Below are positions 17,344 through 26,513 of a DNA stretch of 47,233 nucleotides, one piece after another. Below the pieces are notes generated by a model, which was not told the origin of the DNA, made no database searches, and saw only the letters and a list, made by a program, of their open reading frames with translations. The position numbers and the translations under genes are program-made. Source of the DNA: a virus; IMG/VR virus record IMGVR_UViG_3300030688_000047, positions 1 to 47,233 of that record; one strand, 5' to 3'. Positions within the stretch are counted from its first letter, which is position 1. Each line of letters starts with the position of its first letter.

Positions 17344-18696
17344 CTACGATATCAATGCTGTTATATCGGACGAAGCTCTTATTACCATCTTTGCTTTTGC
17401 AGAATAACTAAGTTCACTCGATTGTCTTTTTACAGGTTCTATCTTGTAAATAACTCCATCTAATATACCCGTCTGTTTTGAGAATGCTCCATTATTATCA
17501 AAGTAATATTCTATTCGATGTCCTGGTCTAAAATAAAGAGGAATACATTGGAACCATTCACAGGAGATCATAGAACAATCTCCTTCAGCTATTCTACTAC
17601 TATACATACATAAGTTGTCTGATGCGTTTTGAATAAATTTATCATTATTATTATTGATGGATGAGAGAGTTCTATTTTTAGCAGTAGCTACAGTCAATGT
17701 ATTATTAACACTAGCAGAAGATTGACCACTATCATTATTAACAAAATTATCTAATATAGAAGATTGTCTAACAAAGCTGTAACTAGTAGCGCCGTTTTCG
17801 GCACTATGTTGTGATTTATCGACGTGACTAACTTTACTATTACTAACGATTTCAATAACATCATTTGTTATCTTGTGATAATTTTTAGAACCTTTAATAA
17901 CAGAATCTGGAACATTATAAATCTTTGCAATATTTTGATTATTAGGATTTGTCTCAAATGATGGATATACATACAAAACATCATCATTTGTATAATACCA
18001 ACAACATCCTTTATTATAGACACCATATTTATTCTGAAGAAATGTAAATATATTAGAAATATCATAAGCAGGAGGAATGACAATATATTCCCACTGGTAT
18101 GTATTATCTGACTGTTTTATTTCCATATTTGAAATATTTAATGCTTTAGCAATATGACCTAATGCATCATTTATATATGTCTTTGTAAAGGTAGTATGAA
18201 ATTGTATCTGCTTAATAGCATATAAATTAAAGTTAACAACATGTAGTTCTACAGGTATTTTTAAACTAACATGAGATTCTACTTTTGAAACTTGATCTGT
18301 AGGATGTAATTGTTCTGGGCTATATTCTTTATAAAGGTCTTTGGGGTTCTTTAACATAGCAATTCCAGATATCTTAATAGGATTTTTTGTATAATCTTTT
18401 TCTCCAGTAATGGGATCTTTATAAGTTAATACCATACTTATTCTAATATTAGATAGGTTTTTATAAAGATTGATATAATCAGTAGGAGCTACTTTAAAGT
18501 AAATATAGATAGCATCTGTAATAGTTTCAATATATTTACATCCAATAACAATTTTATCAATAATTTCTGGTGAGTATTTATAAGTAGCATCATCATCATT
18601 TAAAATTGTAAAATCTACAATGAATTCATTTGTTTTCTGTGATGCAATAACTGAATTCATAGCCAGCTGCATAGCCGGACTTAATGTTGTAGACAT
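17344..18696 (-). CDS. Probable baseplate hub protein (gp27-like)
   Basis: 450 residues, ATG. The domain order fits contractile-tail hubs: an N-terminal beta domain (FIVDFTILNDDDATYKYSP), a middle domain with a peptide resembling the hub family (DISNIFTFLQNKYGVYNKGC, then CWYYTNDDVLYVYPSF), and a C-terminal beta-barrel that closes the ring (FRPGHRIEYYFD ... GVIYKIEPVKR). Such hubs sit between tube and spike. It is followed by other tail genes on the same strand. Assignment is by pattern, not by a diagnostic motif; a different baseplate protein is possible. Confidence 0.55.
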   Translation of the reverse strand: MSTTLSPAMQLAMNSVIASQKTNEFIVDFTILNDDDATYKYSPEIIDKIVIGCKYIETITDAIYIYFKVAPTDYINLYKNLSNIRISMVLTYKDPITGEKDYTKNPIKISGIAMLKNPKDLYKEYSPEQLHPTDQVSKVESHVSLKIPVELHVVNFNLYAIKQIQFHTTFTKTYINDALGHIAKALNISNMEIKQSDNTYQWEYIVIPPAYDISNIFTFLQNKYGVYNKGCCWYYTNDDVLYVYPSFETNPNNQNIAKIYNVPDSVIKGSKNYHKITNDVIEIVSNSKVSHVDKSQHSAENGATSYSFVRQSSILDNFVNNDSGQSSASVNNTLTVATAKNRTLSSINNNNDKFIQNASDNLCMYSSRIAEGDCSMISCEWFQCIPLYFRPGHRIEYYFDNNGAFSKQTGILDGVIYKIEPVKRQSSELSYSAKAKMVIRASSDITALIS

Positions 18697-18711
18697 ACAT
18701 CCAACTCCATT

Positions 18712-19410
18712 TTAAATATATGAACTAAAGTTACTTGATGAAGATTTGTCATTTTCTAATGGGTCGACATTTATAGTAGGATCTTTTTCTAGGATAATAT
18801 TCTTCTTTTTATCCATAGCTTCCAGTGCTTTAATATTAATAGGACATGCAAAAATAGCAGAAATAATATCATCTGGATTTTCACCAGAAAACATAGCAAT
18901 TGCAGTAGCAGCATTAGTATTTTTAATATATTTTTCTTTCCAGTCTTTATGAATATTTAGAACTCTCTTAGCCAATGTAACAATATTTTCTCTTAGAAAA
19001 ATAAGATCTCTTACATACTCTCTGACTTCTGTTTCATTTAATAGATTTTTAATTTCTCTTAAATAACCATCGATATTGTGAAGAATGTATAATACATCCA
19101 TATCGTTCACAATCGTAAATAATATTTTAGATTTATTAAATTGAACCATATTGTTAATTGTTCTTCTTGTAAAAAAAGTCTCACTAATATCTTCATATAC
19201 AGTTCTCAATAATCCTGTTTCTTCATCAGCTTCATCGATCTCATCGTGGTTACAAAAGAAAGAATCTAGAACAGATGGCATCGCTAAAAAATCACCATCT
19301 AGAACAGCTTGTGGTACATTGGCTGTTGTACTAGGAACTCTTAAATCGTATAATGCCATATTGATATGATCAGTGAATGAATTATAAATACGCGGCATGC
19401 TTCGTTGCAT
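18712..19410 (-). CDS. Unrecognised tail-block protein
   Basis: 232 residues, ATG with an AAAGGA ribosome site, 5 nt after the preceding gene. Mostly alpha-helical (YLREIKNLLNETEVREYVRD, RVLNIHKDWKEKYIK) with a polar Ser-rich C-terminus ending SSSSNFSSYI. Could be a small baseplate or assembly protein. Confidence 0.75.
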   Translation of the reverse strand: MQRSMPRIYNSFTDHINMALYDLRVPSTTANVPQAVLDGDFLAMPSVLDSFFCNHDEIDEADEETGLLRTVYEDISETFFTRRTINNMVQFNKSKILFTIVNDMDVLYILHNIDGYLREIKNLLNETEVREYVRDLIFLRENIVTLAKRVLNIHKDWKEKYIKNTNAATAIAMFSGENPDDIISAIFACPINIKALEAMDKKKNIILEKDPTINVDPLENDKSSSSNFSSYI

Positions 19411-19415
19411 GATAA

Positions 19416-20744
19416 TTAATCCTTTATAGTTAGAGTCGCAATAGCCATATCAATAAGCCACATATAAATAGGAATGGTATAAAAACCATCACTGAGCGAT
19501 AGCTTGTTATATACTGTAACTATATCTAAAAATGATGTAATATCCGTTACAGACTTATTAGTAATTGTATCATAAACTAATTTCTCTAAATCGTTCATCT
19601 TATCAATTTCTGCATCATAAAAAGCTTTACTAAAGATATAATAAGAATCTTCACTTATCTTAGTTGAATTCTTATACATCGAATAACCGATCAGTTCATC
19701 ACCATCAATAGATCCTGTTAATGGAGTTTGGATATCATTCGGATTTGATAAAATAATAAATTTCTGATTAATAAGCGATGTAATGTTTGCATCAAAGTAT
19801 GTTGGGGTTAACTGATAAAAAGAAAAATTATTCATAAGGATTGTAACATCGGTATTAAATTTATCATTGAACATATCCCATATAGAAAATTCATAATACG
19901 GTAATGATGGATATAATTGTTTTGCTCTATTAATAGACTGTCTAATACTTATTCTACTTGTTAAGAAATTAACCAAATAAGGATCATAATAGTTTTCTGG
20001 TGAAGGATGCATGATACTGCCAATATCAGATCTAAAATATCTAGTATAATAATATTTAATAATTGTATCTTTAATAGCTTCTAATCTTTTTAATTGATTA
20101 AACTGATCTGTTTTTAATAATGTTGTACTATCTCCAAGAAATGTAGACTTTACAAAATTTACAGTATTAGAAACACTTGCTTCTATTTTAGCAAAAGAAT
20201 CATCTTCTGCGTAATATCTCTGTGTAAATGTAACTTTATGAAACGCTCCTTGTCTATAACCAATACGTTCAACCGAACCAATATGCATAATACCGGATTT
20301 ACCATCGTTTAATGTCATAATAAATAAATCCCCTTTTATAGGGACAATGCCAGGATATACTAAAGCAACACCACTGATAATAGAAACATTTCTATCCTTA
20401 TCATAACTAAATTGAAGTTGTTCTGAAAAGATCAATTCCATTTTATTAATTTTAGTATATGATTCATGAATCGTATTTGAAATTGTTGTCTGATCAATAG
20501 TCTGAGATTTTAGATCTGATACAGTATCGTTATTGTAATATGTAACTATAACATACGATCCTTTAATATATCCTAATAAATTACCATATTCTTCAGCATA
20601 TGTTTTTGGATCAATAGCAGTTCTTGTAATAAAAGTATCTTTTACATACTTTACTTTATCTAATGCAACAACTGGATCTTGTCCAGGAGATTGTGATCCA
20701 TCTGTAATAACCGGAGGGATACCTTTTCCAGTAGGAAGTGGCAT
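19416..20744 (-). CDS. Probable baseplate/tail protein, unrecognised
   Basis: 442 residues, ATG with a GAAAGGTG ribosome site. N-terminal Pro/Gly-rich segment, then a beta-rich stretch (NVSISGVALVYPGIVPIKGD, read with one residue omitted; GKSGIMHIGSVERIGYRQG) resembling OB-like or barrel domains of baseplate proteins, then a helical C-terminal half ending in a hydrophobic segment (IPIYMWLIDMAIATLTI). Same run as the putative hub. Confidence 0.72.
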   Translation of the reverse strand: MPLPTGKGIPPVITDGSQSPGQDPVVALDKVKYVKDTFITRTAIDPKTYAEEYGNLLGYIKGSYVIVTYYNNDTVSDLKSQTIDQTTISNTIHESYTKINKMELIFSEQLQFSYDKDRNVSIISGVALVYPGIVPIKGDLFIMTLNDGKSGIMHIGSVERIGYRQGAFHKVTFTQRYYAEDDSFAKIEASVSNTVNFVKSTFLGDSTTLLKTDQFNQLKRLEAIKDTIIKYYYTRYFRSDIGSIMHPSPENYYDPYLVNFLTSRISIRQSINRAKQLYPSLPYYEFSIWDMFNDKFNTDVTILMNNFSFYQLTPTYFDANITSLINQKFIILSNPNDIQTPLTGSIDGDELIGYSMYKNSTKISEDSYYIFSKAFYDAEIDKMNDLEKLVYDTITNKSVTDITSFLDIVTVYNKLSLSDGFYTIPIYMWLIDMAIATLTIKD

Positions 20745-20769
20745 ATTTTCACCTTTCTATCTGTTTTCT

Positions 20770-20796
20770 TGTAAGAGAGGTTTTGCCTCTCTTACA
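20770..20796. terminator. Hairpin terminator
   Basis: GTAAGAGAGG and its complement around a short T-rich loop, between two co-directional minus-strand tail genes. Confidence 0.75.
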
Positions 20797-20809
20797 GAAG
20801 TTTGATTTT

Positions 20810-22576
20810 TTAATCTATATAAATATTAGTATTAAAAGCTCGCAATGGAAGATTAATAGAACCAGAGTTCATTGTATTTACACCACGAATTAAATAGTTT
20901 TTATTAGGCGAACTCATGATATCTAGTGGTTCAATATCTCTTGTTGTTAAAATACAATTATTCATACAGTATAACAAGAACGTATCAAAAATAGTAGATC
21001 CTTTATCATTACCCACAGATGTCATATAATCCAATAATTGTTCGGCAGAAGTCGTATAGCCATAGATAGATTCTGTACACTTTCCATTCTCAATGAATTC
21101 ATTTAAGATATTATCCATTCCTCCACTATTCAATAAATTCTTCATGATAGATAATAATCTTTCATTGTGAACTAATCTAAAATGACCTAATTTCAAAATA
21201 CTATTAAGATTCCTACAAATCAATAATGGAAAGAAACTTTTGTATCTTATTAAATAAGGTATCCATTTTTGTGAAATAAAATTAAAAGATGTGCATTCTG
21301 ATACAACGAGCTGATATTGTGCTCTTCTATTCGAAACATTAATAAGTAGATTAAGCTCATTATCTATAGACAATTTACTTTTATCAACAAGAACACCATT
21401 ACAATATACAGATATATTTAACAAGCCAGTATTATCAAAAATTTCAGGACCGTGTTCTTTCATTAATCCTATAACAATATCATGAAACTTTAAGTCGTCC
21501 GGTAATTCTTGTAATGGGATATTAGTCACATCACCATCATCTAACAATACAACAGATATAAAAAATGGCTGAAATTTATAGAATTTGGAAAGAGAATCTG
21601 GGACAACAAAATCATTCCAGATTGGAATTCGTAATACAGGATTTGGTAAAGATTTATTATTATTCAAAAAACTATTAATACATTTCTCTTGATAGATTCC
21701 TGCCAATGCTGGAAAGTATGTTTCTTTATATGGTGGGATCATATATGTCGGGATAAGTTTATTATTTATAACACTTGGAAAACATGCTCTTAATAAGATA
21801 GGATTATTGAACTGAAAAGTATATGTGAAATTAATAGTAAATGAATCAAGGGATTCTTCTAGATTATTAGGTTCTGGTTTTGACTGTTGAATATCAAATG
21901 TTCCTAAAATATTTAATAACTTTCTTTTGATGACATATTGTTCCTGTGTTCCATCTCTAGAAACTAATTTAGTCAATGCGTTGTCAGAAAATTTATTAAT
22001 GTAATCTTCAAATGGTAGTTTTGTCTGATCTAACTCGAGCATATTGTAAATCGTATTTAATATATAAAGTAAATCACTATTAATGGGATAATGATAAACA
22101 ACATCTGTAAAGTTAAAAGTTGTATCTTTTGGATTTAAAAGATATAGTGTATTTAAAACACTATATGCATCTTGAGTATTCTTATATGTAATAGCAAAAT
22201 TGAGCTGAATCGATGCAGGAAGATCTATTTCAACAATCTTTATATCAGCAAACTTATCATAGAAGATACCATGTTGAGTATTTTTTATAGCATAATAAGC
22301 AGGATTGACATGCTTAAACTTTAAATTCTCCCACTTTGTATCTGAAGGATTTAAGTTATACTCGACTGAAACATCGCAGCGATCACTTGTTAATAATGCA
22401 TTATGATAATCATCCGATGTCTTAGAAGCAGATCTATAATCTGTAGTAATAGAAATATAATCTCTTACCTTTTCATACAAACCTAAGCGAATAAGCATAC
22501 CTCGAACGACTTGTTCAATAACAGGATCAAATATTTGAATGACTGATTCTTCTATTTTGGTATCTCTAAATGGCAT
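20810..22576 (-). CDS. Large probable tail/baseplate protein, unrecognised
   Basis: 588 residues, ATG with a TGGAG ribosome site. N-terminus is helical (VIEQVVRGMLIRLGLYEKVR), followed by mixed domains with Pro-rich loops (NDFVVPDSLSKFYKFQPFF) and a helical C-terminal part. First gene of the minus-strand tail block, diverging from the fibre locus. Size and position fit a baseplate wedge-type protein, but no family was recognised. Confidence 0.72.
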   Translation of the reverse strand: MPFRDTKIEESVIQIFDPVIEQVVRGMLIRLGLYEKVRDYISITTDYRSASKTSDDYHNALLTSDRCDVSVEYNLNPSDTKWENLKFKHVNPAYYAIKNTQHGIFYDKFADIKIVEIDLPASIQLNFAITYKNTQDAYSVLNTLYLLNPKDTTFNFTDVVYHYPINSDLLYILNTIYNMLELDQTKLPFEDYINKFSDNALTKLVSRDGTQEQYVIKRKLLNILGTFDIQQSKPEPNNLEESLDSFTINFTYTFQFNNPILLRACFPSVINNKLIPTYMIPPYKETYFPALAGIYQEKCINSFLNNNKSLPNPVLRIPIWNDFVVPDSLSKFYKFQPFFISVVLLDDGDVTNIPLQELPDDLKFHDIVIGLMKEHGPEIFDNTGLLNISVYCNGVLVDKSKLSIDNELNLLINVSNRRAQYQLVVSECTSFNFISQKWIPYLIRYKSFFPLLICRNLNSILKLGHFRLVHNERLLSIMKNLLNSGGMDNILNEFIENGKCTESIYGYTTSAEQLLDYMTSVGNDKGSTIFDTFLLYCMNNCILTTRDIEPLDIMSSPNKNYLIRGVNTMNSGSINLPLRAFNTNIYID

Positions 22577-22699
22577 ATAAATAACTCCATAATTTGAGAA
22601 AATTACTATAGGATGTTAAAAGTTATATAATAAAATATATGACGTATTTTAAGCCATAGTATGAATAATTTTCTACCTGTATTAAGGAAGGATTTTTCT

Positions 22700-23743
22700 A
22701 TGACAGAACCAAATGTTATTCCTATTAATGGATTAATACAAAGAATAGCAAGTAGTGATCAAACATGGTCAAATGTTAATGTTGCTATTCCTTATGGTCT
22801 TGTTGTTATTTCATCAGATGGAAATATAAAATTAGGCGATGGTACTTCCCTATACGGAGATCTTCCTGTTATAATTACTGTTGCTGACCTTATTGCATTG
22901 GGAGATGTCTCATCATATGCTCCTATTAAAGATCCTATTTTTCAAAACAGTGTTGAAGTCCCTACCCCTCCTAGTGGAGATAATAGTTTATATGCTGCAA
23001 ATACAAAATGGGTAACGGCTGCATTACAAACACTCTATGATGAATTATCTGGAGCCATTAGTGGTACGGCAGATACATTTGTCACAACTAATATATTTCT
23101 TAGTACTATTGGAAACTATGTAAAAACAGCCGATCTTACAGATACTTTAAATAATTATGTAACAAATGTAGTCTTAGCCGAAACTCTTACTGACTATGTA
23201 ACATCCATTATATTGGCGTCTACTTTGCAAGAATATTTATCAATATCGTCTTTCGATTCAATAATAAGTGAGTATTCTACAACAGATTTTATGAATGACT
23301 CTATTTCATCTGCATTACAGAATTATGTATCAACAAATACATTGTCCAGTACTCTAAGTAATTACTTAACAGCAATACAGATATATGGTCAGTTAGAAAA
23401 AACTGCGAAACTGGATAAACCTAACACTTGGAAAGCCGTACAGGCTCCAGCCGGAGGTCCTATACAGTTTTCATCAAATATAACTTGGGATTTAAGTATG
23501 TGGCAGAGTGCTAATGTTACATTAGTAGGAAACTGCAATATAGCATTTTGTAATCCTGTTCCAAATGCTACATATCAGTTAATGATTTACTCAAATGGTT
23601 ATAGTCCTAATTGGTCTACAAACATATTCTTTCCTCAAGGATCTATTCCTACATTAACAGGAATATGTGTCTTGTCATTTGCTTATGATTCTGTTAATAA
23701 ATTATTGGTCAATACTGGTGTTTCAATCAATGAACTCGTTTAA
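22700..23743 (+). CDS. Tail fibre with Mtd-type N-terminal domain
   Basis: 347 residues. I start at ATG 22700 because AAGGAAGG lies just upstream; the ATG at 22661 has none. The N-terminus (PYGLVVISSDGNIKLGDGTS) matches the tropism-determinant N-terminal domain that attaches fibres to the baseplate. A shaft of repeated 12-15 residue units follows, with the pattern L-x2-TL-x2-YVT (DTLNNYVT, ETLTDYVT, STLSNYLT), likely a trimeric coil. The last ~100 residues are a beta-rich head with no chaperone. A paralogue follows directly. Role: host receptor binding. Confidence 0.85.
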   Translation: MTEPNVIPINGLIQRIASSDQTWSNVNVAIPYGLVVISSDGNIKLGDGTSLYGDLPVIITVADLIALGDVSSYAPIKDPIFQNSVEVPTPPSGDNSLYAANTKWVTAALQTLYDELSGAISGTADTFVTTNIFLSTIGNYVKTADLTDTLNNYVTNVVLAETLTDYVTSIILASTLQEYLSISSFDSIISEYSTTDFMNDSISSALQNYVSTNTLSSTLSNYLTAIQIYGQLEKTAKLDKPNTWKAVQAPAGGPIQFSSNITWDLSMWQSANVTLVGNCNIAFCNPVPNATYQLMIYSNGYSPNWSTNIFFPQGSIPTLTGICVLSFAYDSVNKLLVNTGVSINELV

Positions 23744-23759
23744 GAGATAGGAGAAGTAT

Positions 23760-24950
23760 ATGTCTATGTCAACACCCATAGTTATTCAAGGTATTTTTCA
23801 AAGATTAAATGCCACACAAGCAGATTGGAATAATACATCAGTTCCTATTCCATATGGTCTAATTACTATAGATAGTAGCACGGGTATCATTAAAATAGGT
23901 GATGGTGTTACACTTTATGCCAATTTAAAAACATTATGTAATATAAATGATTATATTAATCTTTTCAATATTTTAAATTCGAAAGCCGATACAACCAATG
24001 CTACCTTTACAGAAAGTTGTAATGTTCCAGATCTTGCTACTGATAATAATTCATCTGGCGCTGCCAATACCAGGTTTGTGAATGCTGCTATCACAACAGC
24101 TCTATCAGAGATTACACAGACAGTTGGTACTGGACAATCAGATTTAACAAACGAACTTGTTACATTCGAACAATCAGTTGATAGCAGTATTGCTCAGATT
24201 ATACAAGATTTAAATAGTTATGAAAAAATCACCGATCTTGATACTACATTATTGGATTATGTCACTTTAGATGCATTAAATAAAATATTGGCTGAATATA
24301 GCCCTGCTGGCGATTATGTCATGTCTGATAATATTAGTACATATTTAACTGATTATGTAACAAATAAAATACTAACAGCAACTTTACAGAACTATGTAAC
24401 GAATACTGCATTAGCTACAGCTTTAGCAAACATTGATCTTTCCGAATATGTATCAACGACAGTATTAAATACTACATTAGAAGATTATACATCTAATGTG
24501 AGTGCAAATTCCAATACTCCATTTAATTCTATTCGGGTTGTTGGTACTGGAACAACACCGGCTGATAAATTTATTGATGCTAGTAATGGCTATTTCAGAA
24601 TTATGGACAATACCGATGCTGGAAATGCACTAATGACTATTGATACTTCTGGTAACTTAGTGGCACTGGCAAATCTTACTGCATATTCTGATATTAAATT
24701 AAAGAAAGATTTAAAAGTTATTGAGGATTCTATCAGTAAGATTAAACAATTGACTGGATATACATACACTCGTATAGATACTGGAGAACGCCAGTCTGGT
24801 CTTATTGCCCAGGATATTCAAAAGGTTTTACCAGAAGTTGTCATTAATAATAATGATACATTAAGTGTTGCTTATGGAAATATGATGGGTATTATTGTAG
24901 AAGCAATAAAAGATATAGATAGACGATTGTCAATTATAGAAAATAAATGA
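23760..24950 (+). CDS. Tail fibre with S74 intramolecular chaperone
   Basis: 396 residues, ATG with an AGGAGAAG ribosome site. Same N-terminal domain as its neighbour (PYGLITIDSSTGIIKIGDGV) and the same YVT shaft repeats (TLLDYVTLDAL, TLQNYVTNTAL). The C-terminal ~90 residues are a peptidase S74 chaperone: SDIKLKKDLKVIEDSISKIK, then GLIAQDIQKVLPEVV, then MMGIIVEAIKDID. These domains trimerise the fibre and cut themselves off at the conserved Ser before KL. It is therefore a trimeric receptor-binding fibre. Paralogous to 22700-23743. Confidence 0.9.
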   Translation: MSMSTPIVIQGIFQRLNATQADWNNTSVPIPYGLITIDSSTGIIKIGDGVTLYANLKTLCNINDYINLFNILNSKADTTNATFTESCNVPDLATDNNSSGAANTRFVNAAITTALSEITQTVGTGQSDLTNELVTFEQSVDSSIAQIIQDLNSYEKITDLDTTLLDYVTLDALNKILAEYSPAGDYVMSDNISTYLTDYVTNKILTATLQNYVTNTALATALANIDLSEYVSTTVLNTTLEDYTSNVSANSNTPFNSIRVVGTGTTPADKFIDASNGYFRIMDNTDAGNALMTIDTSGNLVALANLTAYSDIKLKKDLKVIEDSISKIKQLTGYTYTRIDTGERQSGLIAQDIQKVLPEVVINNNDTLSVAYGNMMGIIVEAIKDIDRRLSIIENK

Positions 24951-24963
24951 TTTATTTTATGTG

Positions 24964-25003
24964 GTTAAGGATAGGATGAGCCTAGGCTCATCCTATCCTT
25001 AAC
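24964..25003. terminator. Bidirectional palindromic terminator
   Basis: A 40-nt perfect palindrome (centre GAGCCTAGGCTC) directly after the S74 fibre gene, followed by a T-run on the plus strand. Confidence 0.9.
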
Positions 25004-25071
25004 TTTTACAATTTATCGTATAGAATAAATTATATATAGTATCAACCATAGAGACACAGGAGACATATACT

Positions 25072-25643
25072 GTGGCAGAAAATACAGGAACAATTACTAT
25101 GGTAAATATTGCTGCTAATTTAAATAACTAAGATACTCAAAAAAACACTCGATTGGACAAACGATAAAAGTTATGCTAATTTTAATCTTGGCAATATCAT
25201 TAGTTTCATCAGAGATAAAACATATGTTCTATTTGATGAAAGTCAGATAACCAGTTATAATTTCTGTAATATGAATAGTGCTTTTTATTTAGCTGTTGAT
25301 ATGTCAGGTAATATTATTTCTTGCCCTAATGCTAGCAGTCTTGATATTGCTTTAAATGGAAAATCACACAACGTGGATCTATTACTGATATTACTAATGT
25401 TAAATTAGATGCAATTACTCACTGGTCTCAAAGAGATAATTGTAAATCATGTCCTGTTGTTGGTATTTGTACTGGTTCTTGTATGTCGTTATACGGTGAA
25501 CTCTTTGATCAAAATTGTGAAATGAATTATACTTCTTATATTGTTCCTTTTGTTCTTGCTTTTGAAATGAAAACTGGATATATTCCTGTTTATATTGATA
25601 GAGATAATCTTCCTGAAAATAGACGGAATATCTGGGGTTCTTA
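25072..25643 (+). pseudogene. Frameshifted remnant of a radical-SAM SPASM-domain gene
   Basis: A GTG start with an AGGAGA site (25072) opens a 19-codon frame, then two shifted frames continue. Frame 2 (about 25130-25407) reads CNMNSAFYLAVDMSGNIISC. Frame 3 (25374-25643) reads NCKSCPVVGICTGSC, then a further Cys in DQNCEMNY. Together these give the SPASM pattern: Cys, G-x4-C, C-x2-C-x5-C-x3-C, then Cys, which binds auxiliary 4Fe-4S clusters in peptide-modifying radical-SAM enzymes. The radical-SAM core (CxxxCxxC) is absent, so only the C-terminal domain is left. Two frame changes make a functional product unlikely. Unusual in a fibre locus. Confidence 0.75.
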
Positions 25644-25657
25644 AGACAACTGATATG

Positions 25658-25690
25658 AGATAGGAGAAGGTATCGCGCCTTCTCCTATCT
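25658..25690. terminator. Hairpin terminator
   Basis: A 13-bp perfect stem (AGATAGGAGAAGG) with a 7-nt loop just after the SPASM remnant, followed by TTTAAAT. Confidence 0.8.
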
Positions 25691-25698
25691 TTAAATCC

Positions 25699-25708
25699 AT
25701 TATATGAT
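25699..25708 (+). promoter_or_regulatory. Late-type promoter motif ATTATATGAT
   Basis: Exactly 27 nt before the ATG at 25735, just past the terminator; identical in sequence and spacing to 15204-15213. Confidence 0.5.
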
Positions 25709-25734
25709 CTGTATTTCTATTAGGAGGAATCATT

Positions 25735-25785
25735 ATGTATATTTTAAATAGATTAGAATTCTATTCAAACAAAAAAGTTTATTAA
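25735..25785 (+). CDS. 16-codon leader of the adhesin, out of frame at an A6 tract
   Basis: ATG with a strong TAGGAGG ribosome site encodes MYILNRLEFYSNKKVY and stops 2 nt before the adhesin ATG at 25788, which has no ribosome site of its own. Near its end is AAC AAAAAA G; a -1 shift on AAAAAAG would carry translation into the adhesin frame (giving KKSLLTMFILNPA). It may be a frameshifting leader, a re-initiation leader, or a one-base lesion. Confidence 0.5.
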   Translation: MYILNRLEFYSNKKVY

Positions 25786-25787
25786 CT

Positions 25788-26513
25788 ATGTTTATACTCA
25801 ATCCTGCCAGCTCTGTACAATCAGTAGTAATAAATTTATCTGGAACTATTTATAATTACGTATTAAATACTGATCTTACTACTAATTATGGTTGGAATGG
25901 TAAAAATCCTATTAATGTCAAATTAAATATTGCTTCATCTGCAATTATCGGATCGATATCAACAAGTACGTATGCACTAACTATCAATAGTTTTCCTGCT
26001 AGTTCTAATATTTCTCTTAATGTAATGGTTGGTGCTTATATTGTAGGTGCCGGCGGCCAGGGCGGCGGTGGCGGTGGTGGTGATGGCGGTGGCGGTAGCG
26101 GTGGCAGCGGTGGCCCTGCCATTTCCACCTTGCAGAAAATCACAATCACAAATTTAGGCACGATCCAGAGTGGCGGTGGTGGTGGTGGCGGTGGCGGATG
26201 TGAATACACGACTTATGGCTGGGGCGGCAACGGTGGCGGCGGCGCAGGGGCAGTTCCCGGATGGAGTCCGTCAAACGGATATAACGGCGCCGGCAATTCA
26301 GGAACCCTGTCGGTAGGTGGCGGCGCTCAGGGCGGCGGCACCTCTGGTGCTGGTTCCAGTGGTGCTGGGGGAGCCCCCGGTGCGTACGGCCAAAACGGGT
26401 CTGTCGGATCATACAACGGCGGCGGGAACGGTGGCCCGCCCGGTTATGCGATCACCGGCATTTCAAATGTGACTTGGATAGCTAAGGGCACGATCCTTGG
26501 CCCGACGCAGTAG
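25788..26513 (+). CDS. Gly-rich tail adhesin, recombinant
   Basis: 241 residues from ATG 25788. Residues 1-~85 are encoded in A+T-rich DNA typical of the genome. From about 26045 the DNA turns abruptly G+C-rich and encodes glycine runs (QGGGGGGGDGGGGSGGSGGP, CEYTTYGWGGNGGGG), ending GYAITGISNVTWIAKGTILG. Gly-rich loop arrays are typical of phage receptor-binding tips (as in T-even gp38). A second, A+T-richer copy of the ending lies at 26675-26845, showing that this C-terminal part was swapped in. The effective start may be at 25735 through a frameshift. Confidence 0.8.
   Translation: MFILNPASSVQSVVINLSGTIYNYVLNTDLTTNYGWNGKNPINVKLNIASSAIIGSISTSTYALTINSFPASSNISLNVMVGAYIVGAGGQGGGGGGGDGGGGSGGSGGPAISTLQKITITNLGTIQSGGGGGGGGGCEYTTYGWGGNGGGGAGAVPGWSPSNGYNGAGNSGTLSVGGGAQGGGTSGAGSSGAGGAPGAYGQNGSVGSYNGGGNGGPPGYAITGISNVTWIAKGTILGPTQ

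Noticed and set aside
26146-26412. Arg/His-rich minus-strand ORF in the Gly cassette
   Set aside because: Antisense reading of Gly codons; low complexity, no start signal.
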